From: Pseudomonas moorei
GTDB taxonomy: Bacteria; Pseudomonadota; Gammaproteobacteria; Pseudomonadales; Pseudomonadaceae
Direction of reading: 5' to 3'
DNA length: 64,000 bases
NCBI RefSeq assembly: GCF_008801475.1
Contig: NZ_VZPP01000008.1
Span: 248,001-312,000, forward strand
Positions within the stretch are counted from its first letter, which is position 1, and every line of letters begins with the position of its first letter. A program made the translations under genes and the position numbers. This document shows positions 1-8,442 of this stretch, in pieces. A model generated the notes under the pieces. That model did not search any database. It was not told the origin of the DNA and saw nothing but the letters and a program-made list of their open reading frames with translations.

Positions 1-432
1 TACGGCGTGCAGGTCTACCTGGAGCCGGGCGAAGCGGCGATCACCAACAGCGCCTCGCTGGAAGTGACCGTGCTCGACACCCTCTACAACGGCAAGCACC
101 TGGCGGTGGTGGACAGCTCCATCGAAGCCCATCTGCTTGACCTGCTGATTTATCGCCTCAACGCCAAGCTGGCGCCGAGCGAGGGTGATCACACCTACAT
201 GGTGTGCGGCAAGTCGTGCCTGGCCGGGGACATCTTCGGCGAGTACCAATTTGATCGTCCGCTGGCCATCGGCGATCGACTGTCGTTCATCGACACTGCG
301 GGTTACACCATGGTCAAGAAGAACTGGTTCAACGGCCTGAAAATGCCATCCATCGTTGTGAAACAACTCGACGGTACAGTCGAAGTGGTTCGCGAATTTG
401 GTTATGAAGACTACCTGTCCAGCCTTTCGTAA
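1..432 (+). CDS. nspC: Carboxynorspermidine decarboxylase, C-terminal part (5' end outside window)
   Basis: The reading frame is open from the first base and ends at a TAA, leaving 143 residues of a PLP-dependent, alanine-racemase-fold decarboxylase. The fragment holds the conserved CGKSCLAGD block (about residues 69-77), which carries the C-terminal catalytic cysteine/aspartate region of this family, followed by the terminal beta domain ending in FGYEDYLSSLS. The family removes CO2 from carboxynorspermidine or carboxyspermidine to give norspermidine or spermidine in the cytoplasm. The next gene, 29 bp downstream, encodes the enzyme that makes its substrate, which supports the call. The start cannot be seen. 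Confidence 0.9.
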   Translation, partial: YGVQVYLEPGEAAITNSASLEVTVLDTLYNGKHLAVVDSSIEAHLLDLLIYRLNAKLAPSEGDHTYMVCGKSCLAGDIFGEYQFDRPLAIGDRLSFIDTAGYTMVKKNWFNGLKMPSIVVKQLDGTVEVVREFGYEDYLSSLS

Positions 433-461
433 ATCGGACAGATAAAGGAGAGATAACGCAA

Positions 462-1700
462 TTGAAAAAGAACGTTCTTATCATTGGTGCAGGAGGTGTC
501 GCCAAGGTGGTGGCCCACAAGTGCGCGCAGCACAACGACGAACTCGGTCGTATTGCCATCGCGTCGCGCAACATCTCCAAATGCCAGGCCATCATCGACA
601 GCATCAAGGCAAAGGGCAGCCTCAAACAGCCTGCTGACATCAAGGCTTTCGCGCTGAACGCCCTGGATGTCGAAGCGACCAAGTCGCTGATCCGCGAAAC
701 CGGATCGCAAATCGTCATCAACGTCGGTTCCGCGTTCCTCAACATGTCGGTGCTGCGTGCCTGCATCGATACCGGCGTGGCCTACCTGGACACCGCCATT
801 CACGAAGAGCCGGGCAAGGTCTGCGAGACGCCGCCCTGGTATGGCAACTACGAGTGGAACCACCTCGAAGAGTGCAATCAGAAGAACATCACCGCCATTC
901 TGGGTGTGGGTTTCGACCCGGGTGTGGTCAACGCATACGCCGCGCTGGCGCAACAACAGTATTTCGACCGCATTGATTCGATCGACATTCTCGACGTCAA
1001 TGCCGGTTCCCACGGCAAGTATTTCGCCACCAATTTCGACCCGGAAATCAATTTCCGCGAATTCACCGGACAGGTCTGGAGCTGGCAGAACAGCCAGTGG
1101 ACCAGCAACACCATGTTCGAAGTCAAACGCACCGACGACCTGCCGGTCGTAGGGGCGCAGAACCTGTACCTGACCGGCCACGATGAAGTGCACTCGCTGT
1201 CGAAAAACCTCGACGTGCCCAACGTGCGTTTCTGGATGAGTTTCGGCGAGCACTACATCAATGTGTTCACCGTGCTCAGGAACCTCGGCCTGCTCTCGGA
1301 GCAACCGGTCAAGACCGCCGAAGGCCTGGAAGTTGTGCCGCTCAAAGTGGTCAAGGCCGTGCTGCCTGACCCGAGCTCGCTGGCACCCGGCTACACCGGC
1401 AAGACCTGCATCGGCGATCTGGTCAAGGGCACCAAGGATGGACAACCGCGCGAGGTGTTCATCTACAACGTGGCCGATCATGAAGACGCCTTTGCGGAAA
1501 CCGACAGCCAGGGCATTTCCTATACGGCTGGCGTGCCGCCGGTGGCCGCAGCGCTGCTGGTCGCCCGAGGCGAGTGGGACGTGCAACGTATGGTCAACGT
1601 CGAGGAGCTGTCGGCTGAGCCGTTCCTCACGGCACTGGACATGATGGGCCTCCCGACCCGCATCAAGGACGAGAATGGAGACCGTCCCTGGAACGCCTGA
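462..1700 (+). CDS. Carboxynorspermidine synthase (saccharopine dehydrogenase family)
   Basis: 412 residues. A Rossmann glycine motif (IIGAGGVAKVV) lies at residues 6-16, and the rest matches the saccharopine dehydrogenase-like fold of carboxynorspermidine/carboxyspermidine dehydrogenases. These condense aspartate semialdehyde with a diamine using NADPH; the product goes to the decarboxylase encoded just upstream. The start is a TTG with a strong AAGGAG at 444-449; no in-frame ATG exists near it, so the rare start is well supported. The two genes form a tight operon closed by a hairpin terminator. This is the alternative (non-SpeE) triamine pathway; whether norspermidine or spermidine is the main product cannot be read from sequence. 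Confidence 0.9.
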   Translation: MKKNVLIIGAGGVAKVVAHKCAQHNDELGRIAIASRNISKCQAIIDSIKAKGSLKQPADIKAFALNALDVEATKSLIRETGSQIVINVGSAFLNMSVLRACIDTGVAYLDTAIHEEPGKVCETPPWYGNYEWNHLEECNQKNITAILGVGFDPGVVNAYAALAQQQYFDRIDSIDILDVNAGSHGKYFATNFDPEINFREFTGQVWSWQNSQWTSNTMFEVKRTDDLPVVGAQNLYLTGHDEVHSLSKNLDVPNVRFWMSFGEHYINVFTVLRNLGLLSEQPVKTAEGLEVVPLKVVKAVLPDPSSLAPGYTGKTCIGDLVKGTKDGQPREVFIYNVADHEDAFAETDSQGISYTAGVPPVAAALLVARGEWDVQRMVNVEELSAEPFLTALDMMGLPTRIKDENGDRPWNA

Positions 1701-1734
1701 AGTTCACTTAGCCTGTGAGCCTCATTGCCCGCTC

Positions 1735-1766
1735 CAAAAAAAAGCCGCTCACTGAGCGGCTTTTTT
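1735..1766 (+). terminator. Rho-independent terminator of the norspermidine operon
   Basis: Stem AAGCCGCTCA/TGAGCGGCTT with a very short loop, preceded by an A tract and followed by TTTTTT. It lies 35 bp after the stop codon. The A/T tracts on both sides make it potentially bidirectional. Confidence 0.9.
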
Positions 1767-1770
1767 CGTT

Positions 1771-2004
1771 TTTTGTCCCGCCCCGAATAAGGTTTACACC
1801 TTCTGACTTCTTTTCAGGAAGGTGCAATAGATCCTGGCACGAAGCGCAGTCAGCGAAATTACACGCTGGCTTTTAAATTGTCGGTCGTCGACCAGGTCGA
1901 GGCAGACAACAGCGGTCTTTCCACAGTGGCCCAGGCGGCAGGCATGGGAACCGTGACCGAAGAAATGAACTGGGGGAAATATCCACGGACACAATCCCAG
2001 TCCT
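1771..2004. other. Intergenic stretch with no supportable gene
   Basis: About 230 bp between the terminator and the 3' end of the LysR gene. Short frames are open on both strands, but none has a ribosome binding site or a recognisable family pattern. It may be decayed coding sequence, but I cannot name it. Confidence 0.4.
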
Positions 2005-2919
2005 TTACAAAGCAGTCGCACGCGCGGCTTGTTCGAACCGTTCGCACAAGAAATCCAGCAATGCCCGTACCCGTGGCGCCAGGTAGCGGCTGCGGGGGTA
2101 GAGCGCGTACACGGGGGCTTCGTCCGATTGCCATTGCGGCAGCACCAGACTCAAGCGTCCCGCCGCCAGGTCCGCGCTCACGTCCCAGATTGATTTGAGG
2201 ACGATGCCGTGGCCGTCGATCGCCCATTGGCGGGCCAACGCGCCGTCGTTGGTCTCGCGCGCAGCTTCCAGAGGCACCTTGAACAGCATCACTTCCTCGC
2301 CACGGTGCAGGCGCCATTCGCTGGACCAGCCCGACTGGCCGGCGACAATGTGATCGAACTCGGCCAACTGCTGAGGATGCTCAGGCGTGCCCTTGCGTTG
2401 CAGATAGCTCGGCGCGGCGCACAGGATGCGGCGATTGGTGGCCAGGGGGCGGGCGATCAATGAGCTGTCCGGCGGCACGCCAAAGCGGATCACCAGGTCG
2501 ACATCGTCCGCGATCAGGTGCGACAGCGAGTCGGACAGCAGCAGCGCCGGCACGACCTGGGGATAGCGGGCGGTGAATTCATCGAGCCAGGGATTCAGCA
2601 CATGTCGGCCGAAATCCGAGGTGGCGGACACCCGGATCTTGCCGCGGATTTCCTTTTTCTCCGCCGACAGCGCCGCTCGCGCATCGTCCAGCGCCTGCAA
2701 CGCCTGGCGGCAATGTTGCAGGTAAATCCGCCCCTCATCGGTCAGCCGCAGCTGGCGGGTAGTGCGCTCGAACAGGCGAGTGGCCAGCGAAGCTTCGAGC
2801 TTGAGCAAACGGGCGCTGGCGGCCGCTGGCGACAGCCCCAGCTTGCGCCCCGCAGCTGAGAGCCCGCCCAGTTGGGCCGCTTCGACAAACAGGCGGATGG
2901 CTTCGAGGTTGTCCATCAT
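2005..2919 (-). CDS. LysR-family transcriptional regulator (CrgA-like)
   Basis: 304 residues, normal for the family. An N-terminal winged helix-turn-helix covers about residues 4-62 (LSAAGRKLGLSPAAASARL is the recognition region), followed by a LysR substrate-binding domain (about 90-292) with the pattern of the CrgA/AaeR-type group. Translation may begin at either of two adjacent ATGs (2919 or 2916); GGA precedes both. It is divergent from the alkene reductase gene with a 106-bp shared control region, the usual arrangement for a LysR regulator and its target, so it probably controls the reductase and SnoaL-like genes. The inducer is unknown; electrophilic enones or quinones would be a guess from the target. 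Confidence 0.88.
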   Translation of the reverse strand: MMDNLEAIRLFVEAAQLGGLSAAGRKLGLSPAAASARLLKLEASLATRLFERTTRQLRLTDEGRIYLQHCRQALQALDDARAALSAEKKEIRGKIRVSATSDFGRHVLNPWLDEFTARYPQVVPALLLSDSLSHLIADDVDLVIRFGVPPDSSLIARPLATNRRILCAAPSYLQRKGTPEHPQQLAEFDHIVAGQSGWSSEWRLHRGEEVMLFKVPLEAARETNDGALARQWAIDGHGIVLKSIWDVSADLAAGRLSLVLPQWQSDEAPVYALYPRSRYLAPRVRALLDFLCERFEQAARATAL

Positions 2920-3025
2920 TGTTCCAGTATTTTTGAAAAACCATCAAAGACTAGCCTAATTATCAAATCTGATCAGTAGTCGCAGACTGAGTCCATCCAC
3001 TTCATTTGGCTCAGGAACGCTCACC

Positions 3026-4150
3026 ATGACGACCCCTTCAACGTTGTTTGAACCCATCGCCTTCGCCGGCCTCAATGCCCCTCACCGGGTCGTGATGGCA
3101 CCCATGACCCGGGCGCGCAGCAGCCAGCCCGGTGACATCCCCAATAGCCTCAACGCGCAGTACTACGCCCAGCGTGCATCGGCGGCCTTGATCGTGACCG
3201 AGGCGGCGCAGATATCCCCGCAGGGCAAGGGTTATTCCTTTACCCCCGGCATCCACACCGAAGCGCAGGTGCAAGGCTGGCAGGGCGTGACCGAGGCGGT
3301 GCATGCCGAGGGCGGTCGCATCTTCCTGCAGCTGTGGCACGTGGGGCGCTTGTCCCATCCGGACTTCCATCAGGGCGCACTGCCAGTGGCGCCGTCCGCC
3401 GAACCCTTTGAAGGACAGATCTGGAAAGTCGATCCGGTCACGGGGGAGGGCGGCATGTTCGATAGCCCGACGCCTCGCGCGCTGACCAAGGCTGAGATCG
3501 CACAGATCGTCGACGACTTTCGTCAGGCCGCGCGCCGGGCGATACGGGCCGGTTTCGATGGCGTGGAGATCCATGGCGCCAATGGCTATCTGGTGGATCA
3601 GTTCCTGCGCACCACGTCCAATACGCGGACCGATGAATACGGTGGCTCGCGCAGCAACCGCCTGCGTTTTCTCAAGGAAGTGGTCGACGCGGTCAGCGAT
3701 GAAGTCGGGGCCGAACGCACGGCGATCCGCCTGGCCCCCTTTCTGACCGCCCGTGGCATGGCTTGCCCGGACATCCTCCCGACCATACTCGAAGCGGCCG
3801 AGTACCTGCAGGCCAAAGGCATCGGCTATCTGCATCTGGTCGAAGCGGACTGGGACGATGCACCGGTGTTCACCGAGTCGTTTCGTCAGGCGATTCGCCA
3901 GCGTTTCACTCGCCCGATCATCGTCGCCGGCAACTACGACCTGGCTCGCGCCGAGTGGGTCATCGGCAAGGGCTACGCAGACCTCGTGGCGTTCGGCAGA
4001 CCCTTTGTGGCCAATCCGGATTTGCCCCTGCGTCTGGCGCAGGACCTGCCTTTGGCCCCGCTTGATCCCGCCACGCTGTTCGGCGGCACGGCCAAGGGCT
4101 ACAGCGATTACCCCGCCATCACCACGGAAGAAACCCCATGCGCTTGCTGA
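3026..4150 (+). CDS. Old Yellow Enzyme-family alkene reductase (NADPH, FMN)
   Basis: 374 residues, a single TIM-barrel flavoprotein. Visible landmarks are VVMAPMTRARS near residue 22, QLWHVGR near 100, and the active-site HGANGYLVDQFL followed by TRTDEYGGS near 185-205. It carries the His/Asn substrate pair of OYE rather than the His/His pair of some NemA-type enzymes. The C-terminal VAFGRPFVANPDL forms the FMN phosphate site. Members reduce activated C=C bonds, nitrate esters or N-ethylmaleimide. The gene overlaps the next one by 13 bp, so the two are co-transcribed, and a LysR gene is divergent. The physiological substrate is not deducible. Confidence 0.93.
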   Translation: MTTPSTLFEPIAFAGLNAPHRVVMAPMTRARSSQPGDIPNSLNAQYYAQRASAALIVTEAAQISPQGKGYSFTPGIHTEAQVQGWQGVTEAVHAEGGRIFLQLWHVGRLSHPDFHQGALPVAPSAEPFEGQIWKVDPVTGEGGMFDSPTPRALTKAEIAQIVDDFRQAARRAIRAGFDGVEIHGANGYLVDQFLRTTSNTRTDEYGGSRSNRLRFLKEVVDAVSDEVGAERTAIRLAPFLTARGMACPDILPTILEAAEYLQAKGIGYLHLVEADWDDAPVFTESFRQAIRQRFTRPIIVAGNYDLARAEWVIGKGYADLVAFGRPFVANPDLPLRLAQDLPLAPLDPATLFGGTAKGYSDYPAITTEETPCAC

Positions 4151-4680
4151 TCACTGGCCTGTTGGCCGCCGCTGTCACTGCTTCGGTTCTGGGCCAACAG
4201 GCAGCCGCCGCAGAACCCACGCTGATCACCCCCGAGGTGCTGATTGCCGATCCCGGCGCCAAACCTGAACAGGTCCAGGCGCAGACCCTCGCGGCACGGC
4301 GTTACGCCACGTTCTGGTCGTCCGGCGATCCGGCGCTGGCCCGCCAGGCACTGGCGCCCGACTTCATGGATCGCGCCTTGCCGCCGGGACGGGCACAGGG
4401 CATCGCCGGGCCGCTGGCGGCGTCTACCGCGTTCCATGCGGCGGTGCCCGACCTGAACTGCGAAGTCCGGCAGATGATCGTCAGCGGCGATCGGGTGGTG
4501 TCGTTCCTGCGCTTCACCGGGCACTTCACCGGCACGTTCAACGGCGTGAAAGGCCAGGGTCAGGCGGTGAATTTCATTGCCACCGACATCTACCGCATCG
4601 CCGACGGCAGGATCGCCGAAAACTGGCACCTGGAGGACAACCTGACGTTCCTGCAGCAGATAGGCGTTATCGCTCCATGA
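4138..4680 (+). CDS. Exported SnoaL-like / ester cyclase-family protein
   Basis: 180 residues. A clear Sec signal peptide (MRLLITGLLAAAV...AAAA, cleavage near residue 24) is followed by a SnoaL-like (NTF2-fold) domain. The pattern is typical: a helix with ALAPDFMDRALPPG, then GIAGPLAASTAFHAAVPDL and the strand pair with RFTGHFTGTFNG and IYRIADGRIAENWHLED. Such proteins are often named ester cyclases or hydrolase-like polyketide cyclases, but many have no known reaction. The start lies inside the end of the reductase gene (13-bp overlap), suggesting translational coupling. The 3' end overlaps the convergent PHA synthase gene by 14 bp. Function in the periplasm is unknown. Confidence 0.8.
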   Translation: MRLLITGLLAAAVTASVLGQQAAAAEPTLITPEVLIADPGAKPEQVQAQTLAARRYATFWSSGDPALARQALAPDFMDRALPPGRAQGIAGPLAASTAFHAAVPDLNCEVRQMIVSGDRVVSFLRFTGHFTGTFNGVKGQGQAVNFIATDIYRIADGRIAENWHLEDNLTFLQQIGVIAP

Positions 4681-6460
4681 CATAGGTGCCGGGTGCAGGG
4701 CAGAGGGGCGGGTACTTGCGCGAGCCGAGCTTCTTCGGCGCCGGCCGGCTGTCGCCCGAGCGCTGCCCGATCCATTCGCGCCAGTGCGGCCACCAGCTGC
4801 CTGACTGACGCTCCCCGGCGTTCTGCAGCCAGGTTTCCGGGGTCTCGGCGGCGGCAGGCGCGGCGTAGTAGAACGACTTGGGGTTGCCCGGCGGGTTCAC
4901 CAGGCTTTGCAGGTGGCCGGCGTTGGACAGCACGTAGATTGTGTCCTCGCCAAACAGCCGGGCAGTGCCGTAGCAACCCTGCCAGGGGGTGATGTGATCG
5001 GTGGTACCGCCCACCACGTAGGCGCCCACCTGCACCTGGGTCATGTCGATCGACTCGCCGGCAATCTCCAGGGTGCCGGGATTGCTGTAAGGGTTCTGCT
5101 GGATCAGGTCGAGGTAGTCCGCGTGCAGTTGGGCGGGCAGGCGCGTGGTGTCGTTGTTCCAGGCGAGGATGTCGAAGGCCGGTGGCTTATTGCCCAGCAA
5201 GTAGTTGTTGACCCAGTAGTTCCAGATCAGGTCGTTGGGCCGCATCCAGGCGAACATGCGGGCCATGCCCTGGCCGCTCAGCACGCCCTTGCGCCGGGAG
5301 CTGGCTTTGGCCGCGCGCAGGGCGGACGGGGTGGTGAACAGCCCCAGGGTGGTGTCATCCAGCGCCGAGGGCATGTCGAGCACGCACACCGCCCAGCTGG
5401 TATTGGCCACCTTGTGGCCTTCGCCACGGGCCGCCAGCCAGCCCAGATAGGCCGCCAGCGTGATGCCGCCCGAGCAGGAGCCCCACATGTTCACATCCGG
5501 GCTACCGGTGATCCTGCGCGCCACGTCCACCGCCTGGTCGAGGCACAGCGCGTAATCGGACAAGCCCCAGTCACGGTGCTCACGGGTGGGATTGCGCCAG
5601 CTGATGATGAAGAGGTTCACACCGCTGTCCTGGATCCACTGGATCAGGCTTTTCTCCGGGGACAGGTCGATGGCGTAGTACTTGTTGATTTGCGGCGGCG
5701 ACATCACCAGGGGCCGGGCGTAGATATTTGCGGTGGTGGGCGCGAACTGCAACAGCTCGAACATCTCGTTGCGAAACACCACGGCGCCCTTGGCCGTGGC
5801 AATGTTTTCCCCCACCTTGAACGGCGTACTGTCCACCTGTCTCGGGAGCCCGCGGTTGGTCAGCATATCCTCGCCGAACTGGCGGATGCCCCTGGCCAGG
5901 CTCATGCCTCCAGTGTCCACCAGCTTGCGCAGCGCCACCGGATTGGTCAGCGGCGAGTTGCTCGGTGCCACTGCATCGGCCAGGAGCGTTGCCACGAACC
6001 GGGCCTGGCTCTTTTCCAGCGGGGCCAGGTCGGTGGATTCGATGAAACGGGTCAGCTCACTTTGACCGGCCAGGTAGCTCTGCAGCAGTGCGCGCAGGAA
6101 GGCGTTGGATTGCCAGGCCGGATCGGCGAAGCGCTTGTCCTTCGGGTCCGGCGCGATGCTGGAATTGCCGCCGACGATGCCGCGCAGTTCCTTCAGGTAG
6201 CCACCCAGATGCGCGCCAGCCTTGAGCGGCGAATTGGCCACGGCCTTGAGCAGGTAACCAGCCGAGCCGGCCAGATCCGCCGCGCGTACGCTGACCAGCG
6301 GATTGCCTGCCAGGGTCTGGTTGGCAGCTGTGCCGATCAGTTCTTGTTGCCGGGTGTCGTCCGGGAGATCGCTATCCTTGCGCGCGTGACGCTTTCGGCC
6401 GGTCGCCGGAGGGCGCTGGGAGGGGGTAGCGGTCTCGCTCGTTCGGGTGGATCTGCTCAT
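4667..6460 (-). CDS. phaC: Class II-type polyhydroxyalkanoate synthase, orphan paralogue
   Basis: 597 residues, about 37 longer than the usual 559-560 residue medium-chain PHA synthases of pseudomonads; the surplus is a basic, Ser/Thr-rich N-terminal extension (residues 1-45). The PHA synthase N domain and alpha/beta-hydrolase core match class II enzymes closely, for example RPNDLIWNYWVNNYLLGN and the GTYV-ER carboxyl end. The nucleophile box is GSCSGG (family G-x-C-x-G-G), with the catalytic Asp in TTDHITPW and His in SNAGHLQS. None of the usual pha neighbours (second synthase, depolymerase, phasins, PhaD) is present. It should polymerise 3-hydroxyacyl-CoA on granules, but chain-length preference is unknown. 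Confidence 0.9.
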   Translation of the reverse strand: MSRSTRTSETATPSQRPPATGRKRHARKDSDLPDDTRQQELIGTAANQTLAGNPLVSVRAADLAGSAGYLLKAVANSPLKAGAHLGGYLKELRGIVGGNSSIAPDPKDKRFADPAWQSNAFLRALLQSYLAGQSELTRFIESTDLAPLEKSQARFVATLLADAVAPSNSPLTNPVALRKLVDTGGMSLARGIRQFGEDMLTNRGLPRQVDSTPFKVGENIATAKGAVVFRNEMFELLQFAPTTANIYARPLVMSPPQINKYYAIDLSPEKSLIQWIQDSGVNLFIISWRNPTREHRDWGLSDYALCLDQAVDVARRITGSPDVNMWGSCSGGITLAAYLGWLAARGEGHKVANTSWAVCVLDMPSALDDTTLGLFTTPSALRAAKASSRRKGVLSGQGMARMFAWMRPNDLIWNYWVNNYLLGNKPPAFDILAWNNDTTRLPAQLHADYLDLIQQNPYSNPGTLEIAGESIDMTQVQVGAYVVGGTTDHITPWQGCYGTARLFGEDTIYVLSNAGHLQSLVNPPGNPKSFYYAAPAAAETPETWLQNAGERQSGSWWPHWREWIGQRSGDSRPAPKKLGSRKYPPLCPAPGTYVMER

Positions 6461-6782
6461 GGCGGCCCTCGTGTCAGGTCTTGTTGTTTTGCACCGACTC
6501 TAGGGGGCAACGGGGGTGGTCATTTCGCATCGCACGACAGCGAATTTTCATTTCATGACAAGGGCGATCGCGGGGTGCGCAGAAACCACTCAAGTGTGAT
6601 TCCACGGTAGTCGATCAGACGCGGACAGCGGCGGACTCAATCCACTCGCCAAGGAGTAGGTCTTGATAAAGGCGTAGTGACGGAAGTTTGTCAGGGCTGA
6701 ATCCAGAGCCATTGGACCACACCGCATATCCGGTTAGTCTTGCCAGCACCACAGTGCTGAAACTCAACGGGAACTCACTCGG
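6461..6782. other. Intergenic region, promoters of divergent PHA synthase and CLC genes
   Basis: 322 bp separating two divergent genes. I see no further gene, no strong hairpin and no clear repeat. It presumably holds both promoters. Confidence 0.4.
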
Positions 6783-8105
6783 GTGATCAAACCAATAGTG
6801 CTACTGCGTCGCCGTTTCACCTCCATACGCTGGCGCACACGGGTGACGCTCTGGGCTGCCGCCACCCTGGCGGGGCTACTCGTCGTGATGTTTGCCCGGC
6901 TGGCCGACCTGGCACTGACGCAGTTTGCGCAACAGACCGCCGAACGACCTTGGTTGCCATTTATTTATACGCCCTTGGTCGGCATGTTGGTGGTGTGGTT
7001 GACCACCCGCTTTTTTGTCGGCTCCCAAGGCAGTGGCATTCCCCAGGTGATCGCCGCTACGCGCTTGGCGCACCAAGGCAAACCCTTGGACAAACTGGTG
7101 TCGCTTCGGATTGCCTTCGCCAAGATAGGCCTTGGCACGCTAGCGCTGACCGGTGGTTTTTCCGCTGGGCGCGAAGGTCCGTCGGTGCAGGTCGCGGCTT
7201 CGATCATGCATTTTTTCCACCGTTACCTGCCCAACGCGCGAATCATCCGCAGCGAGGACCTCATTCTGGCCGGAGGGGCCGCAGGCATCGCGGCAGCATT
7301 CAATACGCCGTTGGCCGGTGTGGCCTTTGCCGTAGAGGAGCTGGGGCGCAAGCTGGAAACCCGTACAAGCGGGGTCTTGCTCAGCACGATTATCCTGTCG
7401 GGGATGGTGGCTATCGCTTTGCAAGGTAACTACAACTACTTCGGTCACTTCGATATTCACGAGATTGGTCTGGATATCATCGTCCCGGTGGTGTTGACCG
7501 GGATTGGTTGCGGGCTGTTGGGCGGATTGTTCAGCCGGATGTTGTTATGGCCCCAGCGCCATCATCGATTCGTTCTCTGGGAATGGCGTCGCGTGCATCC
7601 CGTCTGGTTCGCCGGCGCGTGTGGAATGATCGTGGCGATATTGGGCTGGTGGAGTGGCGGCATGTCATTTGGCAGTGGATACGGAATCACGTCCCAGATC
7701 ATCGTGTCCGATGTCGGCTTGCCATGGCATGCACCGATCACCCGTTTTCTCGCGACAGTAGTGACGTACTTCTCCGGTATCCCAGGCGGCATTTTTGCCC
7801 CGTCCCTGGCCGTGGGTGCTGCCGTGGGTGCTAACGTCGCGGACTTCTTTGGCCTGGCGACGCAGCCGATCATTGCATTGTGCATGGTCGGTTTTCTGGC
7901 CGCGGTCACACAGTCCCCGATCACCTCGGCCATCATCGTGATGGAGATGATCGACAGTCACGGGATGGTCATCAGCCTCATGGCGGTGGCATTGATAGCC
8001 AAAGCGGTCAGCGCACGAATGGGGCCCGAGCTGTATCAGCAACTGGCTCGCGGATTTCTGCACTCGTCGGACAATGACGTAATCGCTCGAAAGACTAGCC
8101 AATAG
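6783..8105 (+). CDS. CLC-family chloride channel/antiporter
   Basis: 440 residues with about ten hydrophobic membrane helices. All three selectivity-filter motifs are present: GSGIPQ (about residue 82), GREGP (about 129, containing the external gating glutamate) and GIPGGIFAP (about 337). The pair of glutamates in AFAVEELG corresponds to the internal proton glutamate region of E. coli ClcA, and a tyrosine near the chloride path is kept (PELYQQL). This fits H+/Cl- exchange rather than a pure channel. No cytoplasmic CBS domains follow. The start is GTG with only a weak upstream purine run, so the exact start is moderately certain. Exchangers of this type are linked to acid resistance in enterobacteria. 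Confidence 0.92.
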   Translation: MIKPIVLLRRRFTSIRWRTRVTLWAAATLAGLLVVMFARLADLALTQFAQQTAERPWLPFIYTPLVGMLVVWLTTRFFVGSQGSGIPQVIAATRLAHQGKPLDKLVSLRIAFAKIGLGTLALTGGFSAGREGPSVQVAASIMHFFHRYLPNARIIRSEDLILAGGAAGIAAAFNTPLAGVAFAVEELGRKLETRTSGVLLSTIILSGMVAIALQGNYNYFGHFDIHEIGLDIIVPVVLTGIGCGLLGGLFSRMLLWPQRHHRFVLWEWRRVHPVWFAGACGMIVAILGWWSGGMSFGSGYGITSQIIVSDVGLPWHAPITRFLATVVTYFSGIPGGIFAPSLAVGAAVGANVADFFGLATQPIIALCMVGFLAAVTQSPITSAIIVMEMIDSHGMVISLMAVALIAKAVSARMGPELYQQLARGFLHSSDNDVIARKTSQ

Positions 8106-8140
8106 GGTGTTCTGGCGGATCCGGGGAAGCGATTTGCGAC

Positions 8141-8227
8141 GAATCAATCCCTGACTCAACGTATATCGGCCCAAGCGGGATCGCTGGAATCATGCGCCAC
8201 GCTTCAGGGCCCTGGCGCACATTCGGG
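8141..8227 (-). pseudogene. Decayed copy of the 3' end of the YYPNVRQCPEGW-type exported protein gene
   Basis: Read on the minus strand this stretch encodes PNVRQGPEAWRMIPAIPLGPI, nearly the same as the carboxyl end of the small exported protein encoded at 10499-10930 (PNVRQCPEGWRMIPAVPPGPI). The DNA aligns over about 87 bp with 10484-10568, with roughly a dozen substitutions and a 2-bp indel. The conserved cysteine has become glycine, the frame no longer stops at the same place and no 5' part of the gene is present. It is a remnant of an old duplication or rearrangement. Confidence 0.7.
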
Positions 8228-8442
8228 AGAAGAGGGGGCGATCCAAGTCATACCGTCGCCAATCATCACGCCCCCTGAAAGGCTTCGTTGGAAACCTTTT
8301 TTGATAGCGCTGAAGGGTGCACGTGTCAGTAAGACGCGTGCACGGTTTTCCCTTACGGTTCTAACACGGCATTCGGGCGACCAGCGTCATATTCGTCGCA
8401 GATCAACGCCTTGGCCGGCAGTGCCCAGGGCAAGATGAGGCC
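8228..8442. other. Intergenic remainder with one inverted repeat
   Basis: No gene is seen. GTGCACG at 8317-8323 pairs with CGTGCAC at 8337-8343, followed by a short T run. This could be a weak plus-strand terminator, but it is far (about 200 bp) from the CLC stop codon. Confidence 0.35.

Noticed and set aside
1794..2021. 75-codon minus-strand frame after the norspermidine operon
   Set aside because: CRLGHCGK looked like part of an iron-sulfur motif, but spacing does not fit and there is no start signal.
4907..6610. 567-residue open frame antisense to the PHA synthase gene
   Set aside because: Low-complexity composition rich in His, Gly, Arg and Val and no ribosome binding site. It mirrors a clearly recognised enzyme gene; such shadows are common in GC-rich DNA.
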